From JAGXQV01 sp041674485 (GTDB lineage: Bacteria > Pseudomonadota > Gammaproteobacteria > Burkholderiales > Sulfuricellaceae), in assembly GCA_041674485.1 (NCBI GenBank), contig JBAYVP010000002.1, forward strand, positions 1 to 64,000: a stretch of 64,000 nucleotides of DNA, written 5' to 3'. Each line of letters opens with the position of its first letter. Position 1 is the first letter of the stretch. This document shows, one piece after another, positions 9,369 to 17,565 of the stretch. The notes under the pieces are model-generated. The model made no database searches, was not told the origin of the DNA, and saw only the letters and a list, made by a program, of their open reading frames with translations. Both the position numbers and the translations under genes were made by a program.

Positions 9369-10100
9369 ATGAAGAATCGATTCATGGGGAGCAAGGCAGC
9401 TCTTGGGCTTGCGACTATTCTGATGGCAGGGATGTCGAGCATCGGTACAAGTGCGGCAGCGGATCACCCAGCAGAAAAGAAGCAACCTTCGGCAAAAAAG
9501 GAAGGGGCGAAGAATTATGACGAAATGATCGTCATACCTGCCGGGAAATTCATCTTTGGAAGACCCGGATCGACCAAGGAAATCAATTTGCCCGCCTTTG
9601 CAATCGACAAGTACGAAGTTACCAACAAACAATTCTCCAGGTTCAATTTGGATCACAAATATGGTAAAGGCGGGGACAATTACCCCGCAACCATGGTTGC
9701 TCTCGTCGAGGCCAGCGATCATTGTGCAGCACTCGACAAGAGGCTTCCCACGGAGCAGGAATGGGAAAAAGCCGCACGCGGTACCGATGGCAAAATTTAT
9801 CCGTGGGGAAACGAATTCGACAAGGTGCTGTGCATAACCAAGGAAAGCGTCGAAGAGGGTAAAGAGCCGTTTGTTGCGCCAGTTGGATCTTGCGAAAAAG
9901 GTAATAGCCCTTATGGCGTCGCCGATATGGCTGGCAATGTATGGGAATGGACCTCCAGCTTCGAAGATAAATATAGCGTTCTCAAGGGTGGATCTTTTTT
10001 TGAGGGCAGAAATTATTCCACAAGTTACAACAACCTTCTCAGCATTCCCGCTGATGCAAAAGACTATGTCGGGTTTCGCTGCGTCAAAAACATTAAATAA
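9369..10100 (+). CDS. Secreted formylglycine-generating-enzyme/SUMF1-family protein
   Basis: 243 residues, preceded by AAAGGGA at good spacing. Residues 1-33 are a signal peptide ending near TSAAAD. The rest is an FGE-sulfatase domain: MIVIPAGKFIFGRPG, FAIDKYEVTNKQF, then RLPTEQEWEKAARG, YPWGNEFD, NSPYGVADMAGNVWEWTSS and a closing VGFRCVK. Classical FGE enzymes oxidise a cysteine of sulfatases, but many family members are non-catalytic binding modules, and the paired active-site cysteines of true FGEs are not evident here. Such genes (for example nirV) often sit beside copper and haem respiratory enzymes. The gene precedes the cytochrome b cluster by 195 bases. Confidence 0.85.
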   Translation: MKNRFMGSKAALGLATILMAGMSSIGTSAAADHPAEKKQPSAKKEGAKNYDEMIVIPAGKFIFGRPGSTKEINLPAFAIDKYEVTNKQFSRFNLDHKYGKGGDNYPATMVALVEASDHCAALDKRLPTEQEWEKAARGTDGKIYPWGNEFDKVLCITKESVEEGKEPFVAPVGSCEKGNSPYGVADMAGNVWEWTSSFEDKYSVLKGGSFFEGRNYSTSYNNLLSIPADAKDYVGFRCVKNIK

Positions 10101-10295
10101 CTAAGGGCTGGTTGGGGGCATATAAGCTGTTACGCTCAATGTAAAAAGTTGACGTAGCAGTTCGTTTATCCGTGTGCCCTTGCCATGGGCTCCTCAGGCA
10201 TCGATTGATAGCCGCCCCTCCATTACGTTGAAAGCTTTCATGCATAACGACAGTCCCTATCCGATAGGTGCTGCCGCACACAATTCAGTGATTTT

Positions 10296-11489
10296 ATGAA
10301 AATTAAACAATCGCATTGGCATCACTATTTTGGGGGGATTGCGCTTCTTCTCCTGATTGTTCAAGTTCTTTCCGGCTCGGTTTTGACGTTATTTTATGAA
10401 CCCCACCTGAAAGAAGCCTATGCCAGCGTACAATATATCTACAACGAACTCAGCCTGGTTGCCTGGATAAGGGACACACACCGCTGGGCCGCGCTGTTCT
10501 TGATGGTTGCGGTAATCATGCATTTCATACGGGGCTTTTTAAGGAAGGATTACCTTAACCGTGACAGCAAGACGTTATGGCTAACCGGTATTCTTCTCTA
10601 CCTGCCCATGCTGGGGTTCTTGTTTACCGGAGTCATCTTGCCGTGGGAATGGAGAGGCTATTGGTTCATGGAGATGATCCCTAATTACGTGGGCGAGATC
10701 CCGTTGATCGGGCCGTCTTTAAGTGATTTCCTCATCAATACCTTCACCCTTAATCGGACGCTGGTCGTGCATATTTGCATTCTACCTGCCATCACGTTAG
10801 TGTTGATGGGCATACACACCTTTACCCGGGTTATAAAAAGAGCAGGCGGGCTCACGCTGTATGTTATGGAACATAGCCTGCTCACCCTGCCGTTTTTGGT
10901 GGCTATTGCCATATTGGCGTATGCCCTGCCGATGCCGTCCCAGGATCCTGCAATCATACCCATGCCCCTGGAAGGCGAAAACCTGCCAACGGCTGAGTGG
11001 TTTATTCTCATATTCTATGTACCCTATTTGTATTTCAAAGGGTTCATGGCGACCTTGCTCGGCTTCTATATACCGTTAGCCATTTTTCTGGCTTTGGCGA
11101 TTTTCCCTTATTTTCTCAAGGGGAGGAAAACCAAGAGTGTCGAAAATATTACGCTCAAAGACCATGCCCCTGAAAAAACCCATACTATGGAAAAAAAGGG
11201 CGCATTCGCGAAAACCATGGCACCGCTGCGCAGACTTCTGGGTGCAAGGACTTATGCAAAAACGTTGGCTTTTTTAACTGTTTTGCTGGCAGCAACGGCT
11301 TTGTTCGCCCCACTTTTTGTCGTTTCCCATGAATCTCCCACCTATGGCTGTAATTCATGCCACAACCCGTCTATGGGAGACAGGCTGGGACTGCCCCCCG
11401 ATTCATTTAAGGATAGGGTAAAGAACCCCAATCTCAAAGATAATACTTTTATGGTAGAGCACTGGTTTTATCCACAAGTGGTCTGGTAG
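10296..11489 (+). CDS. Cytochrome b (b6/subunit IV fused) with C-terminal haem c domain
   Basis: 397 residues. Residues 1-190 are a cytochrome b6-like four-helix core with the two haem b ligand pairs His62/His76 and His159/His174; the 15-residue spacing in the last pair is b6-like. Residues ~190-280 are the subunit-IV-like helices. The quinol-site motif PEWY is degenerate here (AEWF, ~233-236). After a charged linker and one more helix (~322-342), a c-type haem site CNSCH lies at 352-356, followed by NPSMG. The tail ends HWFYPQVVW. The protein belongs to a quinol:cytochrome c-type complex in the inner membrane. The loss of PEWY suggests its Qo site is not functional, and it may pair with the split b6/IV proteins downstream. 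Confidence 0.85.
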   Translation: MKIKQSHWHHYFGGIALLLLIVQVLSGSVLTLFYEPHLKEAYASVQYIYNELSLVAWIRDTHRWAALFLMVAVIMHFIRGFLRKDYLNRDSKTLWLTGILLYLPMLGFLFTGVILPWEWRGYWFMEMIPNYVGEIPLIGPSLSDFLINTFTLNRTLVVHICILPAITLVLMGIHTFTRVIKRAGGLTLYVMEHSLLTLPFLVAIAILAYALPMPSQDPAIIPMPLEGENLPTAEWFILIFYVPYLYFKGFMATLLGFYIPLAIFLALAIFPYFLKGRKTKSVENITLKDHAPEKTHTMEKKGAFAKTMAPLRRLLGARTYAKTLAFLTVLLAATALFAPLFVVSHESPTYGCNSCHNPSMGDRLGLPPDSFKDRVKNPNLKDNTFMVEHWFYPQVVW

Positions 11490-11592
11490 GGAAAGCTATG
11501 GCCGCGCGACATACCGCAACTCTAACGGCGCATATCAATTTTAATAAGCTGCAGATGAACGTGTTTTCAATGAGCAATATAAGGAGAGTGCT

Positions 11593-12135
11593 TTGATTCT
11601 GAAGCGTAAAACAAATTTTTATAGTCGCATTTTGCTGCTGCTCGCCTTCGCGATAGCAGGCTGCAGCCCCATGGGTGGCACTAGCACCCTACCCGAGGAT
11701 GGCCCTGAAACCGTCACCAAACGGTTCTATGAATTAATCTCGGCCGCGAAAATGGAAGGGGGGTCTACGACCGCCAGTGAGGCGTTCAAGCTGGTCGATA
11801 CCAAGCTTTCCAATTTGAACGTGAACCAGTTCCTGGAAGTCATCAAGCGCTATCCGGAAAAATTTGTCGTGGAAGTAGGCAAAACCGAGATCAAAGGAAC
11901 CCAGGCCTTGGTTTCCATCAGCTACAAGATGCCCTCCAGCTTTGGCGGCGAATATACGGTGCGTGAAATATTGCCTCTTAATATTGACCCGGTTACCAAT
12001 ACCTGGAAGGTCGACTTTACCGGCGACACTTACGGCATGCAAAAGGATGAGGCCATAGCGGCAAGCAAGGCGGAAACGCCCCCGCCGCCACCGGTTGATC
12101 CGGCGAAATCCGCAACAACACCAGCGGCTAAATAA
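11593..12135 (+). CDS. Small lipoprotein of the cytochrome b cluster (DUF4878-like)
   Basis: 180 residues. The start is a TTG at 11593, 7 bases after AAGGAGAG. The signal peptide ends LLLAFAIAGC, giving a lipobox cysteine at about residue 24. The body (residues ~35-150) has the alpha/beta pattern of DUF4878/NTF2-like lipoproteins (GPETVTKRFYELISAAKMEG ... KVDFTG). The C terminus is a Pro/Ala-rich tail. The function is unknown. The stop codon TAA overlaps the next ATG (TAATG at 12133-12137), so it is translationally coupled to cytochrome b6. That suggests a subunit or assembly factor of the complex. It occupies the place where a Rieske protein would be expected, but it has no CxH/CxxH cluster-binding motifs. 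Confidence 0.7.
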   Translation: MILKRKTNFYSRILLLLAFAIAGCSPMGGTSTLPEDGPETVTKRFYELISAAKMEGGSTTASEAFKLVDTKLSNLNVNQFLEVIKRYPEKFVVEVGKTEIKGTQALVSISYKMPSSFGGEYTVREILPLNIDPVTNTWKVDFTGDTYGMQKDEAIAASKAETPPPPPVDPAKSATTPAAK

Positions 12136-12758
12136 TGGCCAGCGCCGTCAAAGTTGCGGAGTGGATCAAGGAGCGCATCCGCTTAAAGAAAGGCAAGCCG
12201 ATACCTGCGCATGTCAATTTCTTTTATTGCTTTGGCGGCGTCTCGCTGTTCCTCATCCTCCTGCAGTTGGCCTCCGGCGTATTCATGCTTTTTTTCTATA
12301 CGCCCGAGCCTGACAAGGCACTGTTAAGCATCGCACATTTAAGCAATGAAGTTACTTTGGGGTGGCTGTTCAGAAACATGCACCGCTGGGCCTCCACACT
12401 ATTGCTGGCGACGGTGTTTTCCCACATGGTCATCGTGTTCTACCTGAAAGCCTTCCAGAGCCCCAGGCAGTTGACCTGGATGTCCGGCGTATTCCAGTTG
12501 CTCACGGTATTTTTGCTGGTGGTCACCGGGCTGATTCTCCCTTGGGATTGGAGATCCTATTGGTCTTTCGCGATCTGGATGGATTACATCGGGACATGGA
12601 CGATTGGAGGCGAATCCTTACAGAATATGCTGCTGGATACCTTCACTCTGAATGCGGCCTATTTTATCCACATCCTGATCATTCCGTTAATTCTCGCGGT
12701 TTCACTGTCTTTCCACTTCAAAATGGTCAGGCGGCACGGAATATCTGAGCCACTGTAA
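12135..12758 (+). CDS. Cytochrome b6-type subunit
   Basis: 207 residues, the length of plastid/firmicute cytochrome b6. Haem b ligands are His83/His97 and His179/His194 (15 apart in the last helix, as in b6). Residue Cys32 in FFYCFGG aligns with the cysteine that binds the extra haem cn covalently in b6-type proteins; the fused paralogue at 10296 has Tyr there. It would act with the subunit IV protein encoded 22 bases downstream. Start and stop are tightly packed with the neighbours. No Rieske gene is present in the operon. Confidence 0.9.
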   Translation: MASAVKVAEWIKERIRLKKGKPIPAHVNFFYCFGGVSLFLILLQLASGVFMLFFYTPEPDKALLSIAHLSNEVTLGWLFRNMHRWASTLLLATVFSHMVIVFYLKAFQSPRQLTWMSGVFQLLTVFLLVVTGLILPWDWRSYWSFAIWMDYIGTWTIGGESLQNMLLDTFTLNAAYFIHILIIPLILAVSLSFHFKMVRRHGISEPL

Positions 12759-12780
12759 GTTCATGCGGGCTAACTGAATC

Positions 12781-13473
12781 ATGGCGAACAAAGAGATAGC
12801 AATCATCATGGAGCCCAAATACGCTCCGCCTTATCCGCAGTCGTTCTATGCTTTCTGGCCGAAACACGCGATCAAGGCAGGGACGCTGATATCCCTCATA
12901 TTGCTGGGATTGTTATTGCTGGCCTTTTTCATCAGGGTGCCGATGGACCCCAACATGCCGCCCATGCCCGATGAGGGTGCCTACGTGCCCGCGCCTGAGT
13001 GGTATCTGTTTTTTCTGTTTCAACCCTTCTGGTATTTGGCAGGGGATAACGCGAAATGGTTGCCGATCGGGACGTTTTGGCTCCCGCTTCTGGTTGTAGT
13101 TTTTCTATTTCTGGTACCCTTTATCTTTCGCAAACGCAAAGACTCACGCGCCGGAATCAAGGCAGCCACTCTGCTGTCTGTTGCCGTCTTTGCCGTGCTT
13201 GTATGGGGAGTCCCCGTGGGAGCCGTGGTTGCCAGCGGCGCTCCCGCCAAAACCCTGGGTTGCCCTTCTTGCCACAACCCCATGATGGGCGAGCGGCAGG
13301 CGTTGCCTCCCGCCATGATGGGAGAGTTCTATAGGACAGAACGCCAGAGACAGGTCAACCTGGGTGGCTATAGTGCCGGCTCAGTGGAAGCCGATAACCC
13401 GCACCCAGCCGGGTCTTACAAAGATGCTAACTGGCAACTACGCCATTTTTATGAGCCCACAATGACCTGGTAA
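12781..13473 (+). CDS. Cytochrome b subunit IV-like protein fused to a haem c domain
   Basis: 230 residues. Three membrane helices (~33-51, ~75-115, ~126-150) correspond to subunit IV of b6-type complexes. The intact quinol-site motif PEWY lies at ~72-75, unlike the paralogue at 10296. A c-type haem site CPSCH at 161-165 is followed by NPMMGERQALPP, matching the NPSMG segment of the paralogue, and both proteins end in a similar aromatic tail (FYEPTMTW here). Together with the b6 protein just upstream it makes a complete b/c unit in which electrons could pass from quinol to a tethered haem c. Confidence 0.88.
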   Translation: MANKEIAIIMEPKYAPPYPQSFYAFWPKHAIKAGTLISLILLGLLLLAFFIRVPMDPNMPPMPDEGAYVPAPEWYLFFLFQPFWYLAGDNAKWLPIGTFWLPLLVVVFLFLVPFIFRKRKDSRAGIKAATLLSVAVFAVLVWGVPVGAVVASGAPAKTLGCPSCHNPMMGERQALPPAMMGEFYRTERQRQVNLGGYSAGSVEADNPHPAGSYKDANWQLRHFYEPTMTW

Positions 13474-13486
13474 CTCAAGTTTGGTA

Positions 13487-14809
13487 ATGATAAATATGTT
13501 TTCAATAAGCGCACCCTTTAATAATCTTTCTCTGCAAAAAACCGGTTTCGGCCTGATGTTTTTCGTATGTGCAGCCTTGCTGGGCGGTGGGTCAGCTTGC
13601 GCACAGGATCAACACGACCATGGCAATGCCAAAACTCCGGTTATGCCCACAGACCCCATGAGCGGCCACGGCCATGGCAATCACCAGACCCATTCAACAA
13701 CCACGACCCCCATCAAGGAAGTGGCGTTACCCGAAGGACTCAGTTCGGCACAGTCGATGGCAATAGACTCGGTCGGACATATCTGGTTTACCGAAAAAGT
13801 CGGCAAAAACCTGGCCATGTATGACCCGGGTAAAAAAGAGTTTTCGACCTACCCGCTCCCCGCCTCATGGGGAAAGATGGGTTTTTCAAACATGACGCTG
13901 GGGCCCGATGGGGACATCTGGTTTACCGTGACGCGCTGGGTTGAGGGTGCGGAACAGCCCAATATTCTGGGCAGATTTTCGCCGGCGGACGGATATTTTA
14001 CAAAATATGCCATTCCGCACAATTCAATTCCTGAAGAATTGGTCGTCGATGCCCAGGGCACGATATGGTTTTTTGCCTCCAATAAAAACTATCTCTATCG
14101 CGTCGATTCCAAGACTTTCGCCCTCAAAGGGTATCCCATTCCGACCACCAACGGTAACCCCAAGAGCTTGGCTGCCGATCAAAGAGGCCATATCTGGTTT
14201 GTCGAATCCAATGCCAATAAACTCGGAGAATTTATTCCGGAGCAGGGAGTATTTAACGAATATGATGTGCTCACGCAATTTGCCAATCTGGGAAAAATTT
14301 CCATTGATAAGAATGGAAAAATATGGTTTGTGGAAGTCACCGCAAACCGGATCGGAGTGTTTTCACCCGAGCAGGAACGATTTGATGAAGTCATCATCCC
14401 CACCCCCAGCAGCACGCCCGTTGCGCTGGTAAACGACGACAAGGGGAATGTCTGGTTTCTGGAATACAAAGGCAACAAAGTTGGCGTCTTTAATCCGGAG
14501 AAGGCGACCTTCCATGAATTCGATATTCCCAGCTTCGGCAGTTTACCGGCAGACATGGCGATAGATCGCAAACGATCTCTGCTCTGGTTCACCCAAAGCG
14601 CCACAGAAGCAAAGACGCTGGGGATGCTGTCCATCGACGAAGCGCTAGCGAAAATAGACCAGCAAAGCAAAGCCCCGCTACCGGCTCCCGAGGAAAAAGC
14701 CTCCGAAGGCAGCATGACTCAATGGCTGGTTGCTCTCGCCGCAATGATTGGCATCGCCATGCTGGGCGTGTGGTTAACCAGGAGAGCTCGCAAAGGCGGT
14801 GCTTCATAA
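13487..14809 (+). CDS. Virginiamycin-B-lyase-like (Vgb) beta-propeller with His-rich N terminus and membrane tail
   Basis: About 440 residues; the ATG at 13487 is preferred over the in-frame TTG six bases earlier. A signal peptide ends near ACAQDQ and is followed by a His-rich stretch (HDHG, GHGHGNHQTH) that could bind metal. Seven or so propeller blades follow, each with an HIWFTE/GDIWFT/GTIWFF-type strand, as in streptogramin lyases. A final membrane helix (~413-430) anchors it. Antibiotic cleavage is unlikely in this context, just after the cytochrome b genes. A periplasmic scaffold or redox partner is my inference. Confidence 0.75.
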   Translation: MINMFSISAPFNNLSLQKTGFGLMFFVCAALLGGGSACAQDQHDHGNAKTPVMPTDPMSGHGHGNHQTHSTTTTPIKEVALPEGLSSAQSMAIDSVGHIWFTEKVGKNLAMYDPGKKEFSTYPLPASWGKMGFSNMTLGPDGDIWFTVTRWVEGAEQPNILGRFSPADGYFTKYAIPHNSIPEELVVDAQGTIWFFASNKNYLYRVDSKTFALKGYPIPTTNGNPKSLAADQRGHIWFVESNANKLGEFIPEQGVFNEYDVLTQFANLGKISIDKNGKIWFVEVTANRIGVFSPEQERFDEVIIPTPSSTPVALVNDDKGNVWFLEYKGNKVGVFNPEKATFHEFDIPSFGSLPADMAIDRKRSLLWFTQSATEAKTLGMLSIDEALAKIDQQSKAPLPAPEEKASEGSMTQWLVALAAMIGIAMLGVWLTRRARKGGAS

Positions 14810-14999
14810 TCTCAACTTACAGGTTTTTTACTGCACATGTACCCCATCAAGATGGGGAAACTTTCGCGGCTTTAATGTATCTGTAAACCAACACTTAACT
14901 GAGTGTCAGCCTTGGCTTGGTTGCTCTCCTTCAGGCTTGGCTCTTCTTCCTGCAACCATGCACTCGTGCCTTCACACTATTTAAAACAAGGATAATGCG

Positions 15000-15989
15000 G
15001 TGAAAAAAGTAGCTTTTTTTTGGATAATTTTCAGCAGTTTTTTATGCTCCTCCTCCTGGGGCGCTGAAACCTTTCAATCCTTCAAAATACCCACAGAATT
15101 TACCTTGCCAACAAGAATTGCCATCGACAAAACAGATACCGTTTGGTTTGTTGCGTCAAACTTTCATAAAATCGGCCGGTTTCAGCCTGCCCGGGGTATT
15201 TTTTCCGAGCACAACATCCCCACCCCCAAAAGCTCTCCCTCGGATATAACTATCAGCAACACCGGCAAGGTGTGGTTTACCGAGTCAAATTCTAACCAGC
15301 TCGGCGTTCTCGACCCCGCCTCGCTGACCTTCAAGGAATACGATATTCCTACAATATCCAGCAATCCCGGCAGAATTGCATCCGACCTCTACGGGAATAT
15401 CTGGTTTACTGAATTTTATGGCAATAAAATTGGCATGTTCGACCCCCGCAAAGAAACCTTCCGTGAATATCCGGTGCCTACGCCCGATAGCCGTCCGTCC
15501 GGCATTGCCGTGGATAAAAAAGGCATAGTATGGTTCCTAGAATCCGAGGGCAATAAACTGGCTCGGTTCAATCCCAAAGATGGTGCGATTCAGGAGTTTG
15601 CTTTACCCGAATCGCACGAGACACCGCGAGATTTAACTATAGACCGTGCCGGGATGCTCTGGTTTGGCGGCCACATAGGGCGAAATTTGATGACATTTAA
15701 CCCCACGACAAAAAAATTCAAATCCTTTCTCTTGCCCAATAACGGCGCAATTGAAAGCTTGGCCGTGGGGATGAATGGAAAAATATACTGCACCCTCCTG
15801 ACCAGCAGCAAGATCGCCGTGTTTGACACGGCAACCCACGCATTTCTGGAATTGGACGTGGGCGTGGGTAAGAGCAAACCCAATGGCATCAGCTCTGATT
15901 CAAAGGGAGATATCTGGTTTACTGATACGGATAAAAATACCCTGATCAAATTGGATGCTCGTATGGCAGCCAAACTATGGGTAAAATAA
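15000..15989 (+). CDS. Secreted Vgb-like beta-propeller protein
   Basis: 329 residues from a GTG at 15000 with AAGGA upstream. A signal peptide (to about SSWGAE) is followed by six to seven blades with repeated TVWFVA, KVWFTES, NIWFTEF, IVWFLES and DIWFTDT strands, the streptogramin-lyase-like pattern. It lacks the His-rich region and the membrane tail of the paralogue at 13487. The duplication next to a cytochrome b complex suggests two related periplasmic accessory proteins. The 190-base gap before it (14810-14999) holds no gene or clear structure. Confidence 0.75.
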   Translation: MKKVAFFWIIFSSFLCSSSWGAETFQSFKIPTEFTLPTRIAIDKTDTVWFVASNFHKIGRFQPARGIFSEHNIPTPKSSPSDITISNTGKVWFTESNSNQLGVLDPASLTFKEYDIPTISSNPGRIASDLYGNIWFTEFYGNKIGMFDPRKETFREYPVPTPDSRPSGIAVDKKGIVWFLESEGNKLARFNPKDGAIQEFALPESHETPRDLTIDRAGMLWFGGHIGRNLMTFNPTTKKFKSFLLPNNGAIESLAVGMNGKIYCTLLTSSKIAVFDTATHAFLELDVGVGKSKPNGISSDSKGDIWFTDTDKNTLIKLDARMAAKLWVK

Positions 15990-16044
15990 TGCGGGCAGAG
16001 TACTGGAAATTGATCGGTATCTTGCTGTCAACGATAGGTAGAAT

Positions 16045-16566
16045 ATGAAAAAATATGGATGGGTAGTGGGTTTATTTATTTTGGTAATCGTTGCTGCGGT
16101 TGGCGCAGTAGCCATTCCTAACCCGTTAAGTGTGCAGATACTGACCGAAGCCAAGTACCGGGGCTATCTCCCCTATACCACTGACGAGGCTGTTACCCTT
16201 GCCTACAAGCGCTGCACCACCTGCCACCCCGCTGACAAAATGCTCAAATACTGCTCTCGCTGCGGCCCGCCCTTTATTGTCGTTTCTCAATCCATGAAAA
16301 AATACACGGAATTGATGAACGAGAAAGGCGGCAACTTTAAGCCGTTCTCCGATGCGGAGACGGTTGCAATTACACAGGTCTGGAACGGCTTGGTCGGAAA
16401 TTGGGAGCCGGATTGGGGCACGAAAGACATTAAGAAACTCTTGCAAGGCGATCAGGCGCTGATTCGTTTGGCTGAAACGCCCATAGAGCAAAGACCCATA
16501 GAAGTGGCGCTGAAAAACAAGCAAGCGCCAGGTTCGCATAAAGAGGACAGAAAAACCGTTCCCTAA
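16045..16566 (+). CDS. Membrane-anchored monohaem cytochrome c
   Basis: 173 residues. An N-terminal helix (~6-26) anchors or exports the protein. A haem site CTTCH lies at about residues 57-61, followed by a second cysteine pair CSRCGPP that lacks the haem histidine and could form a disulfide or bind metal. A conserved VVSQSMKKY segment follows. The last ~40 residues are charged and variable. It closes the plus-strand cytochrome b cluster, 55 bases after the second propeller, and is a candidate electron acceptor for that complex. Confidence 0.8.
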   Translation: MKKYGWVVGLFILVIVAAVGAVAIPNPLSVQILTEAKYRGYLPYTTDEAVTLAYKRCTTCHPADKMLKYCSRCGPPFIVVSQSMKKYTELMNEKGGNFKPFSDAETVAITQVWNGLVGNWEPDWGTKDIKKLLQGDQALIRLAETPIEQRPIEVALKNKQAPGSHKEDRKTVP

Positions 16567-16583
16567 TTTTTTCTCTGGTTTTT

Positions 16584-16829
16584 TCAGGCAAGCAATTTTT
16601 CCAGAATTTTTGCGTAATAGTACTGGCGCAGATTCTGCCTGGCCATCAGCAGAATCAACAGCACCAACACAAAATGAATGCCGGGCGCAAAATCGGGTTG
16701 TGTGGCGAACTGCCAAGCGTAATACAGTGCCAAACCCAGCCCGGCGATTACGCTTGTAACCGAGAGTGCCAGAAAGAGTTTTTTGCGCTTGATAGCTCGC
16801 TTGGCAAAACAAAGTTCTGAATCAGTCAT
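16584..16829 (-). CDS. Small two-helix membrane protein
   Basis: 81 residues from the ATG at 16829 (an ATG six bases earlier is also possible). The N terminus is basic (KRAIKRKK), followed by two predicted membrane helices (~20-40 and ~52-68) and a short tail. I do not recognise the family. It is convergent with the cytochrome at 16045, only 17 bases from its stop. Confidence 0.5.
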   Translation of the reverse strand: MTDSELCFAKRAIKRKKLFLALSVTSVIAGLGLALYYAWQFATQPDFAPGIHFVLVLLILLMARQNLRQYYYAKILEKLLA

Positions 16830-16961
16830 GCTCATGTGCGCGCACTTGATCGGTTCTGTGTAAGTAACAAAATGATGGGCGAATGGATTTATTTAACCCG
16901 ATTTCCCCCTTAAGCTGAGACGATGCTGCGCAGGATGCGCGACAGATCAAACGCCCCGTTA

Positions 16962-17417
16962 TTATTTGGCTTTGTATTTACACATACAGATACTGTTCCT
17001 GACATATTGAACAATTTGTTTTATCTCTGCATCGGTAAAAGTTTCTTTCCAGCTCGGCATAGCCTCGGAAAGCCCCACCGCAACGCCACCGGATTTGACA
17101 ACCTTAAAAAGGAACTCATCAGTGCGCGCCGATAGCAGCTGGGCATCGTTCAAATTTCGGGCCTTTAATCCTTCCCCAAGCGTATCTGCCAAAGGGCCAT
17201 CCCCTTTCCCGGTATCCCCATGGCAAGGCGAACAATTTCCAATATAGTTGTCCTTACCGGCATTCCCGGTGTACGTTCCAGTATTGACAGGGTCTATCTC
17301 TATATGGGAACGATTCCTATCTTTCTTTAACGGTTCTGCCGCAAATCCTGCACCGGCAAAAACCATGATGCTCAAGCCCAGAGCTAGGGATATTACCCTC
17401 ACTCGCAAGTTTTTCAT
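16962..17417 (-). CDS. Periplasmic monohaem cytochrome c
   Basis: 151 residues, with GGAGG directly before the ATG. The signal peptide ends at GAGFAAEP. A class I haem site CSPCH lies near residues 62-66 with GDTGKGDGPLAD after it, and the methionine ligand is likely in EAMPSWKET. The C terminus contains CMCKYKAK, two extra cysteines that are unusual for this family. It is isolated between the b-complex cluster and the hemY cluster, and is a plausible soluble shuttle between the complexes. Confidence 0.85.
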   Translation of the reverse strand: MKNLRVRVISLALGLSIMVFAGAGFAAEPLKKDRNRSHIEIDPVNTGTYTGNAGKDNYIGNCSPCHGDTGKGDGPLADTLGEGLKARNLNDAQLLSARTDEFLFKVVKSGGVAVGLSEAMPSWKETFTDAEIKQIVQYVRNSICMCKYKAK

Positions 17418-17565
17418 TTGCCCTCCTTACTTTTCAAACATTCAGCCTTCGGATCAGATCACAGGACTTTTGAAGCGTTGCTCATTCTATAACTATACGT
17501 AGCCTGCACTCATCCAACCCATTACGCACTCACGCACTTGCAAACGCGCCCTCCGCTTACCAGCG

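Noticed and set aside
10101..10295. Possible small gene or RNA before cytochrome b
   Set aside because: No conserved frame or stable fold was recognised; a 62-residue minus frame there has no support.
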